A stretch of 64,000 nt of DNA from Streptomyces rapamycinicus NRRL 5491 (GTDB taxonomy: Bacteria > Actinomycetota > Actinomycetes > Streptomycetales > Streptomycetaceae): positions 12,090,001-12,154,000 of the forward strand of contig NZ_CP085193.1 in the NCBI RefSeq assembly GCF_024298965.1. Reading direction: 5' to 3'. The stretch's first letter is position 1; every line of letters begins with the position of its first letter. Below the pieces are notes generated by a model. That model saw nothing but the letters and a program-made list of their open reading frames with translations, ran no database searches and had not been told where the DNA came from. The position numbers and the translations under genes were made by a program. This document shows, piece after piece, positions 34,707-43,551 of the stretch.

Positions 34707-36320
34707 TCACGGTGTCCTGGCGATGGCGATCATGTCGTCCACGGCGGTGAATTTCTTCCGGGGAGTTCCACAGCGGAGCCCCCGGTCTTCCTCGGCCCGG
34801 CGGATCCGCGACCATCCCGCGAAGTCGACGTAGTCGAGCCGGCGTGCGGCGACGAGCTCCGTGAAGGATTCGGGCCCGGTATCCCGCGACTCGGGCGAGA
34901 CGACATCGAGCAACGTCGAGACCGTCTCGAGGGAACATCGCTTGTTGCTTCCGATCACGCCCGTGGGACCTCGTTTGATCCAGCCCGCGCAGAAGAACCC
35001 CGGGTCCCCGTCGTGAATGATCTGTCCCCTGACATGGGGGATGGTTCCCGAAGCCTCGTCGAAGGGGAGGCCGGGCACGGCGCGGCCCCGATATCCCACG
35101 GCCTTGAGGACGAGGTTCGTGGCGATGGTCTCGGTCTGCCCCGTGGGGCGGAGCCTGACACCGGAGACGTCCCGGTCGAGTTCGTTCCGCATGAACGTGA
35201 CCGACTCGACGCGGGCGGAGCCGTTTATTGTCAACGGCGAGAGCAGATAACGCAGATGGACCGTCCGGGGAGCCGACGCCCTGTCATTCGATGACATGTC
35301 TTTGACGAGCCGAAGCGCGAGATCGTCGGGTGCGGCATCGCAGGCGTCGCTCACCTCGTGGTGCTCGGTGCGCACGCGCACTCCGTCGAGCTGTGTGAGC
35401 GCGAGAAGTTCCGGAAGCGTGTACGCGGCGTGTTCCGGTCCGCGTCGGCCGGCGACGATCACCTCCTTGATGCCGCTCGCCCGCAACGCGGCCAGCGCGT
35501 GAGCCGCCATATCGGTGTGGGCGAGCTCCCCGGTGTCGCGTACCACCATGCGGGCCACGTCGAGCCCCACGTTGCCGTTGCCGATCACGAGGGCTCGTGG
35601 TCCGGTGAAGTCGAAGGCCGTCGACACGAAGTCGGGGTGTGCGTTGTACCAGCCGACGAACTCGCGGGCGGAGTGACAGCCGGGCAAGTCCTCGCCGGGG
35701 ATGCCCAGTTCCCGGTCGCCGGGTGCTCCCGCCGCCCAGATGACCGCGTCGTGATGTGCCCGGAGCTCGTCGAGGCCGACGTGCTCGCCGACGGTCACGT
35801 TGAAGTAGCACGAAACGGAGGGATGTGACAGGACCGAGTCGAAGTAGGTGGCGACCTTCTTGGTGGCCTGGTGGTCCGGCGCCACCCCGGCGCGCAGGAG
35901 ACCGTGTGGTGTCGGCAGGCGGTCGATCATCGAAATACGGGCCGTGCTGTGCTCCAGCAGAGCGGCTGCCGCGTAGCAGCCGGCGGGTCCCGCCCCGACG
36001 ATGGCGACCCGCAACGGTGTGTCCACGAACCGGGGGGCCGGCCGGGGCGGGACCCGAAGAGGGGGGTTGCCGGAGAAATGGCGTTCGTTGATCTCCACAT
36101 AGGGCAACTCGGCGGCGGTGATCTCAAGGTCCGTCCGAACCGCGTCCGCCGGGCACGCGTCCAGGCACGCCCCGCAGTCGATGCACGCCCGTGGGTCGAC
36201 GTAGAGCTGTTCGGCCCTGGCGAATCCCGGCTCGTCCGGGGTGGGGTGGATGCAGTCGACCGGGCACACCGGTACGCAGCTCGCGTCGTTGCAGCAACCG
36301 TGGACGATGAGATGGGTCAT
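34707..36320 (-). CDS. Ferredoxin-fused ferredoxin-NADP+ reductase (FprB/adrenodoxin-reductase type)
   Basis: A 537-residue electron-transfer flavoprotein. Residues about 1-65 are a two-cluster ferredoxin (CCNDASCVPVCPVDC and CIDCGACLDACP). An adrenodoxin-reductase-like module follows with FAD motif VAIVGAGPAGCYAAAALL near 103-120, VAPDHQATKKV, NADP motif ALVIGNGNVGLDVARMV and C-terminal GWIKRGPTGVIGSNK. It moves electrons between NADPH and its own iron-sulphur clusters. Its neighbours are a molybdopterin oxidoreductase (downstream, 18 bases) and an MFS gene whose stop overlaps its start (ATGA), so it is probably the electron partner of the molybdoenzyme. Confidence 0.93.
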   Translation of the reverse strand: MTHLIVHGCCNDASCVPVCPVDCIHPTPDEPGFARAEQLYVDPRACIDCGACLDACPADAVRTDLEITAAELPYVEINERHFSGNPPLRVPPRPAPRFVDTPLRVAIVGAGPAGCYAAAALLEHSTARISMIDRLPTPHGLLRAGVAPDHQATKKVATYFDSVLSHPSVSCYFNVTVGEHVGLDELRAHHDAVIWAAGAPGDRELGIPGEDLPGCHSAREFVGWYNAHPDFVSTAFDFTGPRALVIGNGNVGLDVARMVVRDTGELAHTDMAAHALAALRASGIKEVIVAGRRGPEHAAYTLPELLALTQLDGVRVRTEHHEVSDACDAAPDDLALRLVKDMSSNDRASAPRTVHLRYLLSPLTINGSARVESVTFMRNELDRDVSGVRLRPTGQTETIATNLVLKAVGYRGRAVPGLPFDEASGTIPHVRGQIIHDGDPGFFCAGWIKRGPTGVIGSNKRCSLETVSTLLDVVSPESRDTGPESFTELVAARRLDYVDFAGWSRIRRAEEDRGLRCGTPRKKFTAVDDMIAIARTP

Positions 36321-37660
36321 GACGCCGGTGCCGGCGACGGACGTTTTGCCGGCTCCTCCGTGCTCGGCCTCTTCATGGTCGCGAGGGTGATCAGCCCGAT
36401 GGCCGTGGCTACGAACATGAGGAAGGCCGGGGCCGAGTCCATGCCGGTGGCGGTGACGAGGAGTCCCGCCACGACGGGCGATATCCCGGCCCCGAGAACG
36501 GCCCCCAGGTTCCAGCCGAGCGCCGACCCCGAATACCGCACCGCGGGCGGGAACAGACTGACGAATGTGGGGTACACCGCTGCCTGGAGTGCGTAGTTGC
36601 AGGCGGCGGCCGCGAGGTAGAGGAGTCCGATGACGGCCATGTTGTGGACCAGGCCCATGAGCAGAATCGCCGGATAGATGATCAGCGAGCAGGCGATGAA
36701 CATGATGCCCACACTTCGTCTGCTGCCGAACGTATCCACGGCCCAGCCGCCGAGCGAGAAGGCCGGGAGTGCCAGGAGCAGGACGACCGCGGACAGCCAG
36801 AACACGTTCTGCTGCGCCATCTGCAGCACCTGGGTGAGGTAGACGTTCATGTAGACCACCACGAGGACCGCAGGCACACTCGCCGCCGTATTGAGCGCGA
36901 ACACATGGAGCAGCGGCACCTTGTGCTCCTGGACGACGCGCCGCAGCGGGAACCTTTCGAGCCGGGACTTCGCCGCCAGCTGCCGGAACTCGGCGGAGTC
37001 CTCGAGCCGCAGCCGCAGCCGCAGCGAGAGGAGCAGGAGCGGAATCGCCAGCAGGAAGGGGATCCGCCAGCCCCAGGCCGACATCGCTTCGGTACCGACG
37101 ACGAGCGCGGTGGTTCCCACGGTGATGGGCGCGAGCACGGCCCCCACCCCTGAGCCCAGCGTGCCGATGGAGATCAGGTGGCCACGCTTGCGGCCTTCCG
37201 ACACTTCCCAGAGATAGGTCGCAGCCCCGATCAGCTCCCCACCAGCGGCGAAACCCTGCACGATGCGCGCGACGACGAGCAGCGCGGGAGCGAGCAGGCC
37301 GGCCGTCGCGTACGCCGGAACGAGGCCCATCAGAGCCGTCGCGAGGCCCATGATGAGCACCGTGAGCAAGAGCGCGTCCCGGCGGCCGCGGCGATCGCCC
37401 AGCCAGCCGAAGAAGACCCCTCCGAGCGGCCGCGCGACGAATCCCGTTCCGTACACCGCCAGCACCGCCAACGTGGACGTGGCGGGATTGTGCGTCGGGA
37501 AGAACCGCGGCGCCATCGTGACGGTGAGGAACGCGTAGACGAGGAAGTCGTAGTACTCGATCATGGACCCGGTAAACCCTGCGACGCCGGCACGACGCCG
37601 CAGCTCACGACTCGGGCCCTGCGGCCGCGTGTCGCCGGATGTCGACTCTGTCGTGGTCAT
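36317..37660 (-). CDS. MFS transporter, MHS (metabolite:H+ symporter) family
   Basis: A 447-residue, 12-TM symporter. AGFTGSMIEYYDFLVYAFLT, PLGGVFFGWLGDRRGRRDAL, RIVQGFAAGGELIGAATYLW, WGWRIPFLLAIPLLLLSLRL, GGWAVDTFGSRRSVGIMFI and PPAVRYSGSALGWNLGAVLG are signatures of ShiA/KgtP-like carriers for organic acids. ATG 37660 follows GGGAG; the longer open frame upstream is unsupported. It is part of the HyuA/HyuB/Fpr/molybdoenzyme operon (161 bases after HyuB, overlapping Fpr by four) and likely imports the hydantoin- or lactam-like substrate. Confidence 0.9.
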   Translation of the reverse strand: MTTTESTSGDTRPQGPSRELRRRAGVAGFTGSMIEYYDFLVYAFLTVTMAPRFFPTHNPATSTLAVLAVYGTGFVARPLGGVFFGWLGDRRGRRDALLLTVLIMGLATALMGLVPAYATAGLLAPALLVVARIVQGFAAGGELIGAATYLWEVSEGRKRGHLISIGTLGSGVGAVLAPITVGTTALVVGTEAMSAWGWRIPFLLAIPLLLLSLRLRLRLEDSAEFRQLAAKSRLERFPLRRVVQEHKVPLLHVFALNTAASVPAVLVVVYMNVYLTQVLQMAQQNVFWLSAVVLLLALPAFSLGGWAVDTFGSRRSVGIMFIACSLIIYPAILLMGLVHNMAVIGLLYLAAAACNYALQAAVYPTFVSLFPPAVRYSGSALGWNLGAVLGAGISPVVAGLLVTATGMDSAPAFLMFVATAIGLITLATMKRPSTEEPAKRPSPAPAS

Positions 37661-37821
37661 GGGGCTCCCAATTCGCGCGGGGGAGGAGTGGTCTTTCGGT
37701 TCGGCGGAGCTCGATCGGCCGCGAATCGAGTACGGACGCGGACTGCCGCCGGGCAGAGGGCGGTATCGCGGGCCTTGCGTCCGTGCGGCGCAGGCACCGG
37801 CACCGGCCGGTGCGGAAGGCT

Positions 37822-39963
37822 TCAGGAGACGGTGGTCCCGGCCCAATGCCCGGGGCGGCTCGAGATGCTGCAGCCGCTTCCTCGCGGTACGGCTTCGGTG
37901 AACAACGCCCGGCCCGTGGCCGGGTCCAGGTACGAACGCACCGTTACCTCCGGGCCGGATCCCGCCAACGTCCCCTCGAGGATCGCGCAGCCCTCGAACC
38001 ACATTCCCGGAGCGGAGGTGAGAACGGTCCCGCTCTCCAGGACGACTGCTTTCCCCTCATACCCCACCACCCCGGGGTACAGGGGCACCGTCGCCTCCGC
38101 CGTCAGCTCGGCCGGGTCCACCTTCTCGATATCGGCCGGCCCGCCCGTCGCGTGTGCGAGGCGCTGAGCTCGCCTGCGATCACGCTCGCCGGCGGTCGCC
38201 TCCTGGTCGACTTCGCCCGCCTGGGTCACGACCACGGCGTATGTCGTGAACGCCTCCTCGGCTTCGTACACGAAGTCGTTCACATCCCGCACCACATCGG
38301 CCGGATCCCGCTCCAGCGGGTCGCCGACTCCGCCGCCGGACGCACACCGGAGAGTGAATTCCTCACCGTCGGCGATCGACACGTCCGCTTGGTCCATGCC
38401 GAGCCGGCGAACGGTCCCGTCCTTGCCCGTGTGCAGGAGTTCGGTCAGGTCGCCGATGGACCCGCCGACGATGCCCGACATGGGGATGTGGCCATGCATG
38501 CCCAGCATCTGGCCTGTGGCCGACGGCACACCGCGGGGCCTGACGCGGAATTCGATGCCCCGCCCCGAACGCCAGCGGCCCGCACCACCCGTTCCCCGTC
38601 GCAGCGACCGGGACACGACCTGGATGGGATGCAGGTCCTCGAGTATCTCGACGTCCGAGATCAAAGCGGGAATACCCGAACCGTCGAGCCCCACCGTGGG
38701 CACGTGGTACGGGCTGCAGTCGACGCCGTCATGGCCCCAGCCGGCCGACGCGCCGACGAGCGCGCCTTCCATGAACGCCCAGCCGTCGAAGCCCCCGTCC
38801 GGTGCGGGAGCGGCCCATGTGCTCAGGCCGATGGCGCCATACGCCCCCGGAGCGTTGACCTCCGCGCCGAGTCGCGGCTCCTTGGCGCTCCATGCCGCGA
38901 GCTGAACGCATTGCATCATCATGGTGCCCGCACTGAACGCGACATGCATGTGTCCGCAACCCAACGGTGCGGGAGCAGCTGCGTGCGTGATGCTCGACTC
39001 GGGGCATGTGACCGTGATGGGGGGCACGACGCCCTCGTTGTAGGGGAGATCCGGCATGAACTGGGGGCAGAAGTAACTGAGGAAGGCGCTGAGGATGATG
39101 TAGGGCTGCGAATTGATGAAGAAGGGCACCTGAGGGTGGCTGCCGTCGAAGTCGAAGTGCAGTTCTCCCGCTGAGATCGTCAGAGTGCAGGGGACCGGCA
39201 GTAGTTCACCACGCCATTCGACCCAGCTCTTCGAGACGTACACACCCTCCGGAAGCGACTTGATCTTACGAACGAGCTCGGCCTCGGAGAGCCGCCGAAG
39301 TGCCTGAACGCCGCTTCTCCACGAGTCGAGCCCCACACTCTCGATCAGGGTGACGGACTTCTCGTACGCCACGTGCGCTGCCGCGGTCAGGCTGCGCATG
39401 TCCATTTCGACCACGTCCGGCATACGCACGTTGGTGAGTACCAGACCCCATACGTCTTCGCACTCCTCGCCGGCGGCGAAAAGCCGCACCGGAGGAACGC
39501 GAAATGCCTCCTCGTAACACGAGGTGGCATTCGGAGCGAACGATCCGAACACGGCGCCGCCCATGTCGATCATGTGGGCTGACATGCAGATCCAGCTGCA
39601 CAGTTCGCGCTCTGCGTAGATCGGGCGGCAAATGAAGACGTCAGAGGGGTGGAGACCGCCGCCCTGGTACGGGTCATTGACGAGGAAGACGTCACCATCC
39701 ACCACCGAATCGCCGTACTTCGTCAGGATGGCCCGCACCGACCTCGTCGCGGCGAGCCAGTGCAGTGAGATGAACCCGCCGCCGACGATGAGTGAGCCGT
39801 CCGCCGACAGCAGCGTTGCTGAGAAATCCTTGCCCTCAGTCGTGATCGGACTGATCGCGGTGCGGTACACCGCGTCCGCGGCGTCGTTGGCAACCGCCTG
39901 CAAACGAGATCGGAGAATCTCCAGTTCGATCGGGTCGAAGTCAAAGTCCGTGGGTTGCGCCAT
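37822..39963 (-). CDS. HyuB-type hydantoinase/oxoprolinase beta subunit
   Basis: A roughly 713-residue HyuB subunit that pairs with HyuA to open hydantoin-, N-methylhydantoin- or oxoproline-like rings with ATP. Landmarks: DPIELEILRSRLQAVANDAA, TEGKDFSATLLSADGSLIVG, GDVFLVNDPYQGGGLHPSDV, MSAHMIDMGGAVFGSFAP, LHFDFDGSHPQVPFFINSQP, PLGCGHMHVAFSAGTM and TLRCASGGGVGDPLERDP. A C-terminal extension after about residue 600 (acetone-carboxylase-like or linker) ends near 37822. ATG 39963 has AGGA five bases upstream; the frame reading on to 40338 is a shadow of HyuA. HyuA ends 22 bases upstream. Confidence 0.92.
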   Translation of the reverse strand: MAQPTDFDFDPIELEILRSRLQAVANDAADAVYRTAISPITTEGKDFSATLLSADGSLIVGGGFISLHWLAATRSVRAILTKYGDSVVDGDVFLVNDPYQGGGLHPSDVFICRPIYAERELCSWICMSAHMIDMGGAVFGSFAPNATSCYEEAFRVPPVRLFAAGEECEDVWGLVLTNVRMPDVVEMDMRSLTAAAHVAYEKSVTLIESVGLDSWRSGVQALRRLSEAELVRKIKSLPEGVYVSKSWVEWRGELLPVPCTLTISAGELHFDFDGSHPQVPFFINSQPYIILSAFLSYFCPQFMPDLPYNEGVVPPITVTCPESSITHAAAPAPLGCGHMHVAFSAGTMMMQCVQLAAWSAKEPRLGAEVNAPGAYGAIGLSTWAAPAPDGGFDGWAFMEGALVGASAGWGHDGVDCSPYHVPTVGLDGSGIPALISDVEILEDLHPIQVVSRSLRRGTGGAGRWRSGRGIEFRVRPRGVPSATGQMLGMHGHIPMSGIVGGSIGDLTELLHTGKDGTVRRLGMDQADVSIADGEEFTLRCASGGGVGDPLERDPADVVRDVNDFVYEAEEAFTTYAVVVTQAGEVDQEATAGERDRRRAQRLAHATGGPADIEKVDPAELTAEATVPLYPGVVGYEGKAVVLESGTVLTSAPGMWFEGCAILEGTLAGSGPEVTVRSYLDPATGRALFTEAVPRGSGCSISSRPGHWAGTTVS

Positions 39964-39985
39964 GGTTCCTCGTTTCAACTGATGA

Positions 39986-42052
39986 TCAGTCGTTTCCGGC
40001 CTCGACATCGAGAAGCAAGGTACGCTGAGAGCCCATTCGTGCCGTGGCGCCCGCAGGAACCCAAATAGTGGTGTCCGCGCCGTCCAGGCATGCGGGCCCT
40101 TCGATACGCGCTCCCGGTTCGAGGTCTTCGACCACGAAAACGGGGACGTCGGTGCGGGGCCCGAGCCGTTCAAGCTGCATTGGCCTGCTCGACGAAGGGT
40201 CGCTGACTGCAGGCTCGCCGGTTCCCTCCGCCACGTTCGGCAGAGCCACCGGCTGTCGGCCCGTCCCGACCACGCGCAGCGAAACCATGTCGATCGTGGC
40301 GTCGAGGAGGAGTGCGCCGCGGCCGTACCGGCGGACATACTCCCGGGTGAACTCCTCGACGACGTGGTCGACGCTCTCCGGGGTGACGTCCGGATCGGGG
40401 AAAGCGATCGTCAGGTCGGAGACCTGTCGCCGGAAGCGGAGGTCGGCCTCAACGGCGATCGACCGGTCCTCCTCCTGGACACCGTCAGCCGTAAGTTCCT
40501 TCTTCACTTCGGATATGGCTCTGGAAGCTTTTTTGGCGAGCCAGGGAACATCGAATGGAATGCTCTTTCCGACGGCGATGGTTCGTTCCCGACGGACGGC
40601 GGAGGATGCTGCTCCGTATGCCGAGAACACCGACGCGACCTCGGGGACGATCACGCGCTTGATGCCGATGGCCTTGGCGATCTCGGCGGTGAAAAGACTT
40701 CCGCATCCGCCGTAGGAGATGATCGCGTGGGTCCTCGGATCCTGGCCCCGGTTCGCGACGGTCGCCCGCGTAGCTTCGGCCATGTTGTTGAGGGCAATGG
40801 ATCGAATGCCCCAGGCGACCTCCTCGGTGGTCAACCCCAGAGACTCGCCGATGCGCGAGCAGGCTTCCCTGGCCGCACGTTCATCGAGCTTCATGGACCC
40901 ACCGAGGAACGCCTGCGGGTCGATGTATCCCAGTACCAGCAGCGCGTCGGTGATCGTCGCGTCGCTGCCTCCGCGGCCGTAGCAGGCAGGCCCGGGGCTC
41001 GCGCCCGCCGACTTCGGTCCCAGTCGCAGCACCCCAAGGCTGTCGATCCAAGCCACAGAGCCGCCGCCGGCTCCGATCGACTGGACATCGACGTGCGCAA
41101 GCGACGTCAGCGTTCCGAAGACCTCGCCCCGAACGGTGCGTGTGACGGCTCCGTCGCTGATGAGGGCGACATCGAAGGATGTCCCGCCCATGTCACATGC
41201 GATCGCGGCCGGGGCCCGGTGTTCGGTGGCGACCACCGCGCCGGCGGCTACCCCCGCCGCCGGGCCCGAGTGGACGAGCCAAAGGGGCGTGGCGCGCGCG
41301 GAGCCGAGCGTCATGGCACCACCCGCGCAATTGATGACGAGCAGCCGTCCGCGCAGTCCCAGGTCGCGCAACCGCCCTTCGAGGTGATCGAGGCCGGAGA
41401 ACGCTCCACTGGTGTATGCGTTGAGGGCGGCGAAGGTGGTGCGTTCGTAACCACGCTGGATGGGGTTGAGCATCGACCCGCACATGACGGGAACGTCGGG
41501 GAACGCCTGATGGAGGGCTCGCTCCGTCAGCTCCTCGTGGACCGGGTTGATGTGAGACCACAAGTAGGACACGGTAAGGACCTCGACGCCGCGCTCGCGC
41601 ACCAGCTCCGTCGCCGTGCTCAGTACCTCGTCCACATCAAGCTCGCGGAGCACATTGCCGTCGCGGTCGATTCGCTCGGCGATCCCCCGAATATCCCTGC
41701 GTGCGACCAGCTCCGGCGGGCGGACGACCCACCCGTCACGGTTCAGCCGACGGCCTTTGGAGATGCCGAGCTCATCCTCGAATCCGGCGGTCGTCAGCAT
41801 GCCGACGCGGCGACCCACCTGGCTCGTCAGGATGTTCGTGACGGCGGTGGTTCCCAGCGTGAGACGTTCGACCCGGCCGAGGAAATCATGAATCGAAACA
41901 TCGGCCTTCTCGGCCAGCAACCGGCAAACGGCGACCACGCCGTCGCCCAGGTCGGCGGGTGTCGTCAATGTCTTGGCACGGTACACGGCGCCGTTGTCCT
42001 GGAGGACACCATCCGTAAACGTGCCACCGATGTCGATGCCGATGATCATCAC
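39986..42052 (-). CDS. HyuA-type hydantoinase/oxoprolinase alpha subunit
   Basis: A 688-residue ASKHA-fold ATP-using subunit. IIGIDIGGTFTDGVLQDNG (phosphate-1), TLGTTAVTNILTSQVGRRVG, VSYLWSHINPVHEE, VHSGPAAGVAAGAVVA, ACDMGGTSFDVALISDG (phosphate-2), SIGAGGGSVAWIDSLG and GPACYGRGGSDATITDALL are all present and uninterrupted. Starts at GTG 42052 (GAGGG seven bases upstream) or ATG 42049. First gene of a five-gene operon with HyuB, MFS, Fpr and molybdoenzyme. It is divergent from the LLM operon; an AT-rich near-palindrome at 42244-42255 lies in the shared gap. Only distantly like the other HyuA at 19232-21363. Confidence 0.93.
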   Translation of the reverse strand: MMIIGIDIGGTFTDGVLQDNGAVYRAKTLTTPADLGDGVVAVCRLLAEKADVSIHDFLGRVERLTLGTTAVTNILTSQVGRRVGMLTTAGFEDELGISKGRRLNRDGWVVRPPELVARRDIRGIAERIDRDGNVLRELDVDEVLSTATELVRERGVEVLTVSYLWSHINPVHEELTERALHQAFPDVPVMCGSMLNPIQRGYERTTFAALNAYTSGAFSGLDHLEGRLRDLGLRGRLLVINCAGGAMTLGSARATPLWLVHSGPAAGVAAGAVVATEHRAPAAIACDMGGTSFDVALISDGAVTRTVRGEVFGTLTSLAHVDVQSIGAGGGSVAWIDSLGVLRLGPKSAGASPGPACYGRGGSDATITDALLVLGYIDPQAFLGGSMKLDERAAREACSRIGESLGLTTEEVAWGIRSIALNNMAEATRATVANRGQDPRTHAIISYGGCGSLFTAEIAKAIGIKRVIVPEVASVFSAYGAASSAVRRERTIAVGKSIPFDVPWLAKKASRAISEVKKELTADGVQEEDRSIAVEADLRFRRQVSDLTIAFPDPDVTPESVDHVVEEFTREYVRRYGRGALLLDATIDMVSLRVVGTGRQPVALPNVAEGTGEPAVSDPSSSRPMQLERLGPRTDVPVFVVEDLEPGARIEGPACLDGADTTIWVPAGATARMGSQRTLLLDVEAGND

Positions 42053-42243
42053 AATTCACCCTCGCTCGATGGTGTCCAGATCAGGTTGCGCATGTGGGTG
42101 AGTACTCCGAAGGGTGCCGGTGGGGCCCGGTGTCGGTGTCGTGACCTTCGCAGAGGCCGGGAGACCGAGCGTCCGCGTTCCAAGCCCGTGTGACCTGCGA
42201 CAGGACGGTAGCGCCCAGCCTCCATACATACAACCATTCTGCA

Positions 42244-42255
42244 TTAGTTAACTGA
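42244..42255. promoter_or_regulatory. Shared-operator site 1, TTAGTTAACTGA
   Basis: Near-perfect palindrome (TTAGTTAACTAA with one change). The 12-mer TAGTTAACTGAT occurs again at 55207-55218 in front of another LLM gene. Lies between the HyuA and LLM operons. Confidence 0.55.
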
Positions 42256-42337
42256 TTCGGATCCGGGGAGGAGGCTGGGCGTGGGCTGAGCAAGGGGTGT
42301 GTCCTGCGGTCGAGGCCCTCCGGGGGTCCGCACGGCA

Positions 42338-42366
42338 TTGACAGGTTAGATAAGTTCAATGAATAT
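42338..42366 (+). promoter_or_regulatory. Sigma-70-like promoter TTGACA-N17-GAATAT
   Basis: A consensus -35 and a good -10 with 17-base spacing, reading toward the LLM operon. The spacer GTTAGATAAGTTCAAT resembles the shared operator family. Predicted start near 42373 leaves about 160 bases of leader before GTG 42537. Confidence 0.6.
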
Positions 42367-42536
42367 AGCCATCGAGAGTCAGAGGATCCATCGGTCATTC
42401 CGGGCATAGTGGAGCGCGGAATCACCGTCGCCGCCGTGGACGCGAGGGCTGCAGCACACGCGGACGCGATTTCCGGGCGTGGCGGCCCGCCGCCGCGACC
42501 GTCCTGCCACTCCGGATCGACATGTGAAGGAGCAGC

Positions 42537-43445
42537 GTGAAGTTCACCATCGAGTATCCCGTCGCCGCACCCGGATACGACAAAGCCCTGGCCTCTGCCG
42601 AGGGGATGGCCCGGCTGTCACGGGCCGCGGACGCGTTGGGGTTCGACGCGATCGCCTTCACCGAGCATCCCGCACCGTCGTACAAGTGGCTGCGGACGGG
42701 CGGGCACGAGTCCCTCGACCTGGTGGCCGCGCTGTCGTTCTGCGCCGCGCACACCGAGCGGATCCGGCTCATGACCTATCTGCTCGTGGTCCCCTACCAT
42801 CACCCGCTGATCGCGGCCAAGGCGCTGACCACGCTCGACCTGCTCTCCGACGGACGGTTGGCCGTGGTCGTCGGCACGGGTTATCTCCGGTCCGAGTTCC
42901 TCGCCCTGGGGCTTGCGATGGAGGACCGCAACGAGATCTTCGACGAGGCCCTTGAGATGATGAAAGGGGCCTGGACGCAATTGCCCTACGCCTTCAAGGG
43001 CAAGCACTTCGAGGCGCGCGGAGTGGCATCGGTGCCGCAGCCGCGGCAGATGGGCGGCCCGCCCATCGTGATCGGCGGAAACAGCGCGTTGTCCCGTCGC
43101 CGGGCAGCACGACACCAGGGGTGGAGCCCGCTGATGTCCACGCCGGAGGTCTCCAGGACCACGCGAACCCCGTCTCTCGCCACCGTGGCTCAGCTCGCCG
43201 CCCAGGTGAGGGAGGTCAGGGAACGGGCCGTGGAGGAGCAGGGAGAGGGGACCGAGCTCTTCATCCAGGTCCAGTCGCCGCAGTGCAAGTACATGCGCGA
43301 TCCCGGTTCGGTCGAGGAGCACCGTGACCACCTCGGTGAGCTCGAGGCGGCCGGCATCGACTCGTTCGTGCTGCAGCCCAGTGGTGAGAGCGTCGAGGCC
43401 GTCGTGGCCGGCATGGAACAGTACGCCGATCACTTCCTCTCCTGA
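42537..43445 (+). CDS. LLM-class F420-dependent oxidoreductase (302 aa)
   Basis: A luciferase-like TIM-barrel enzyme that probably uses F420 or FMN. DALGFDAIAFTEHPAPSYKW, RIRLMTYLLVVPYHHPLIAA, TTLDLLSDGRLAVVVGTGYL, EMMKGAWTQLPYAFKGKHF and PPIVIGGNSALSRRRAARHQ are standard blocks of actinobacterial TIGR03619-type members. GTG 42537 has AAGGAG four bases upstream. First of three LLM genes plus an alcohol dehydrogenase in one plus-strand operon. Substrate unknown. Confidence 0.88.
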   Translation: MKFTIEYPVAAPGYDKALASAEGMARLSRAADALGFDAIAFTEHPAPSYKWLRTGGHESLDLVAALSFCAAHTERIRLMTYLLVVPYHHPLIAAKALTTLDLLSDGRLAVVVGTGYLRSEFLALGLAMEDRNEIFDEALEMMKGAWTQLPYAFKGKHFEARGVASVPQPRQMGGPPIVIGGNSALSRRRAARHQGWSPLMSTPEVSRTTRTPSLATVAQLAAQVREVRERAVEEQGEGTELFIQVQSPQCKYMRDPGSVEEHRDHLGELEAAGIDSFVLQPSGESVEAVVAGMEQYADHFLS

Positions 43446-43551
43446 CGGCGGCGGCAGCGCCTCCGGTGCGGGACGCGCGGTGGAGAGGGTCCGCACGACG
43501 CCGCGGAAGGGTTCCCCAGACCTTCGCCGACCCATGAGAAGGGCAGTTCGT

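Larger units (their letters stand above)
42053..42536. other. Divergent intergenic region with promoter and operator-like elements
   Basis: A 484-base gap between HyuA (minus) and the first LLM gene (plus). It holds TTAGTTAACTGA at 42244-42255 and a promoter-like TTGACA...GAATAT at 42338-42366. Open frames here (for example 42081-42425 minus) have no codon bias or family resemblance and were not called. Confidence 0.6.

Noticed and set aside
42081..42425. Small minus-strand frame in the HyuA/LLM divergent gap
   Set aside because: No ribosome site, no family resemblance, and it runs over the promoter elements.
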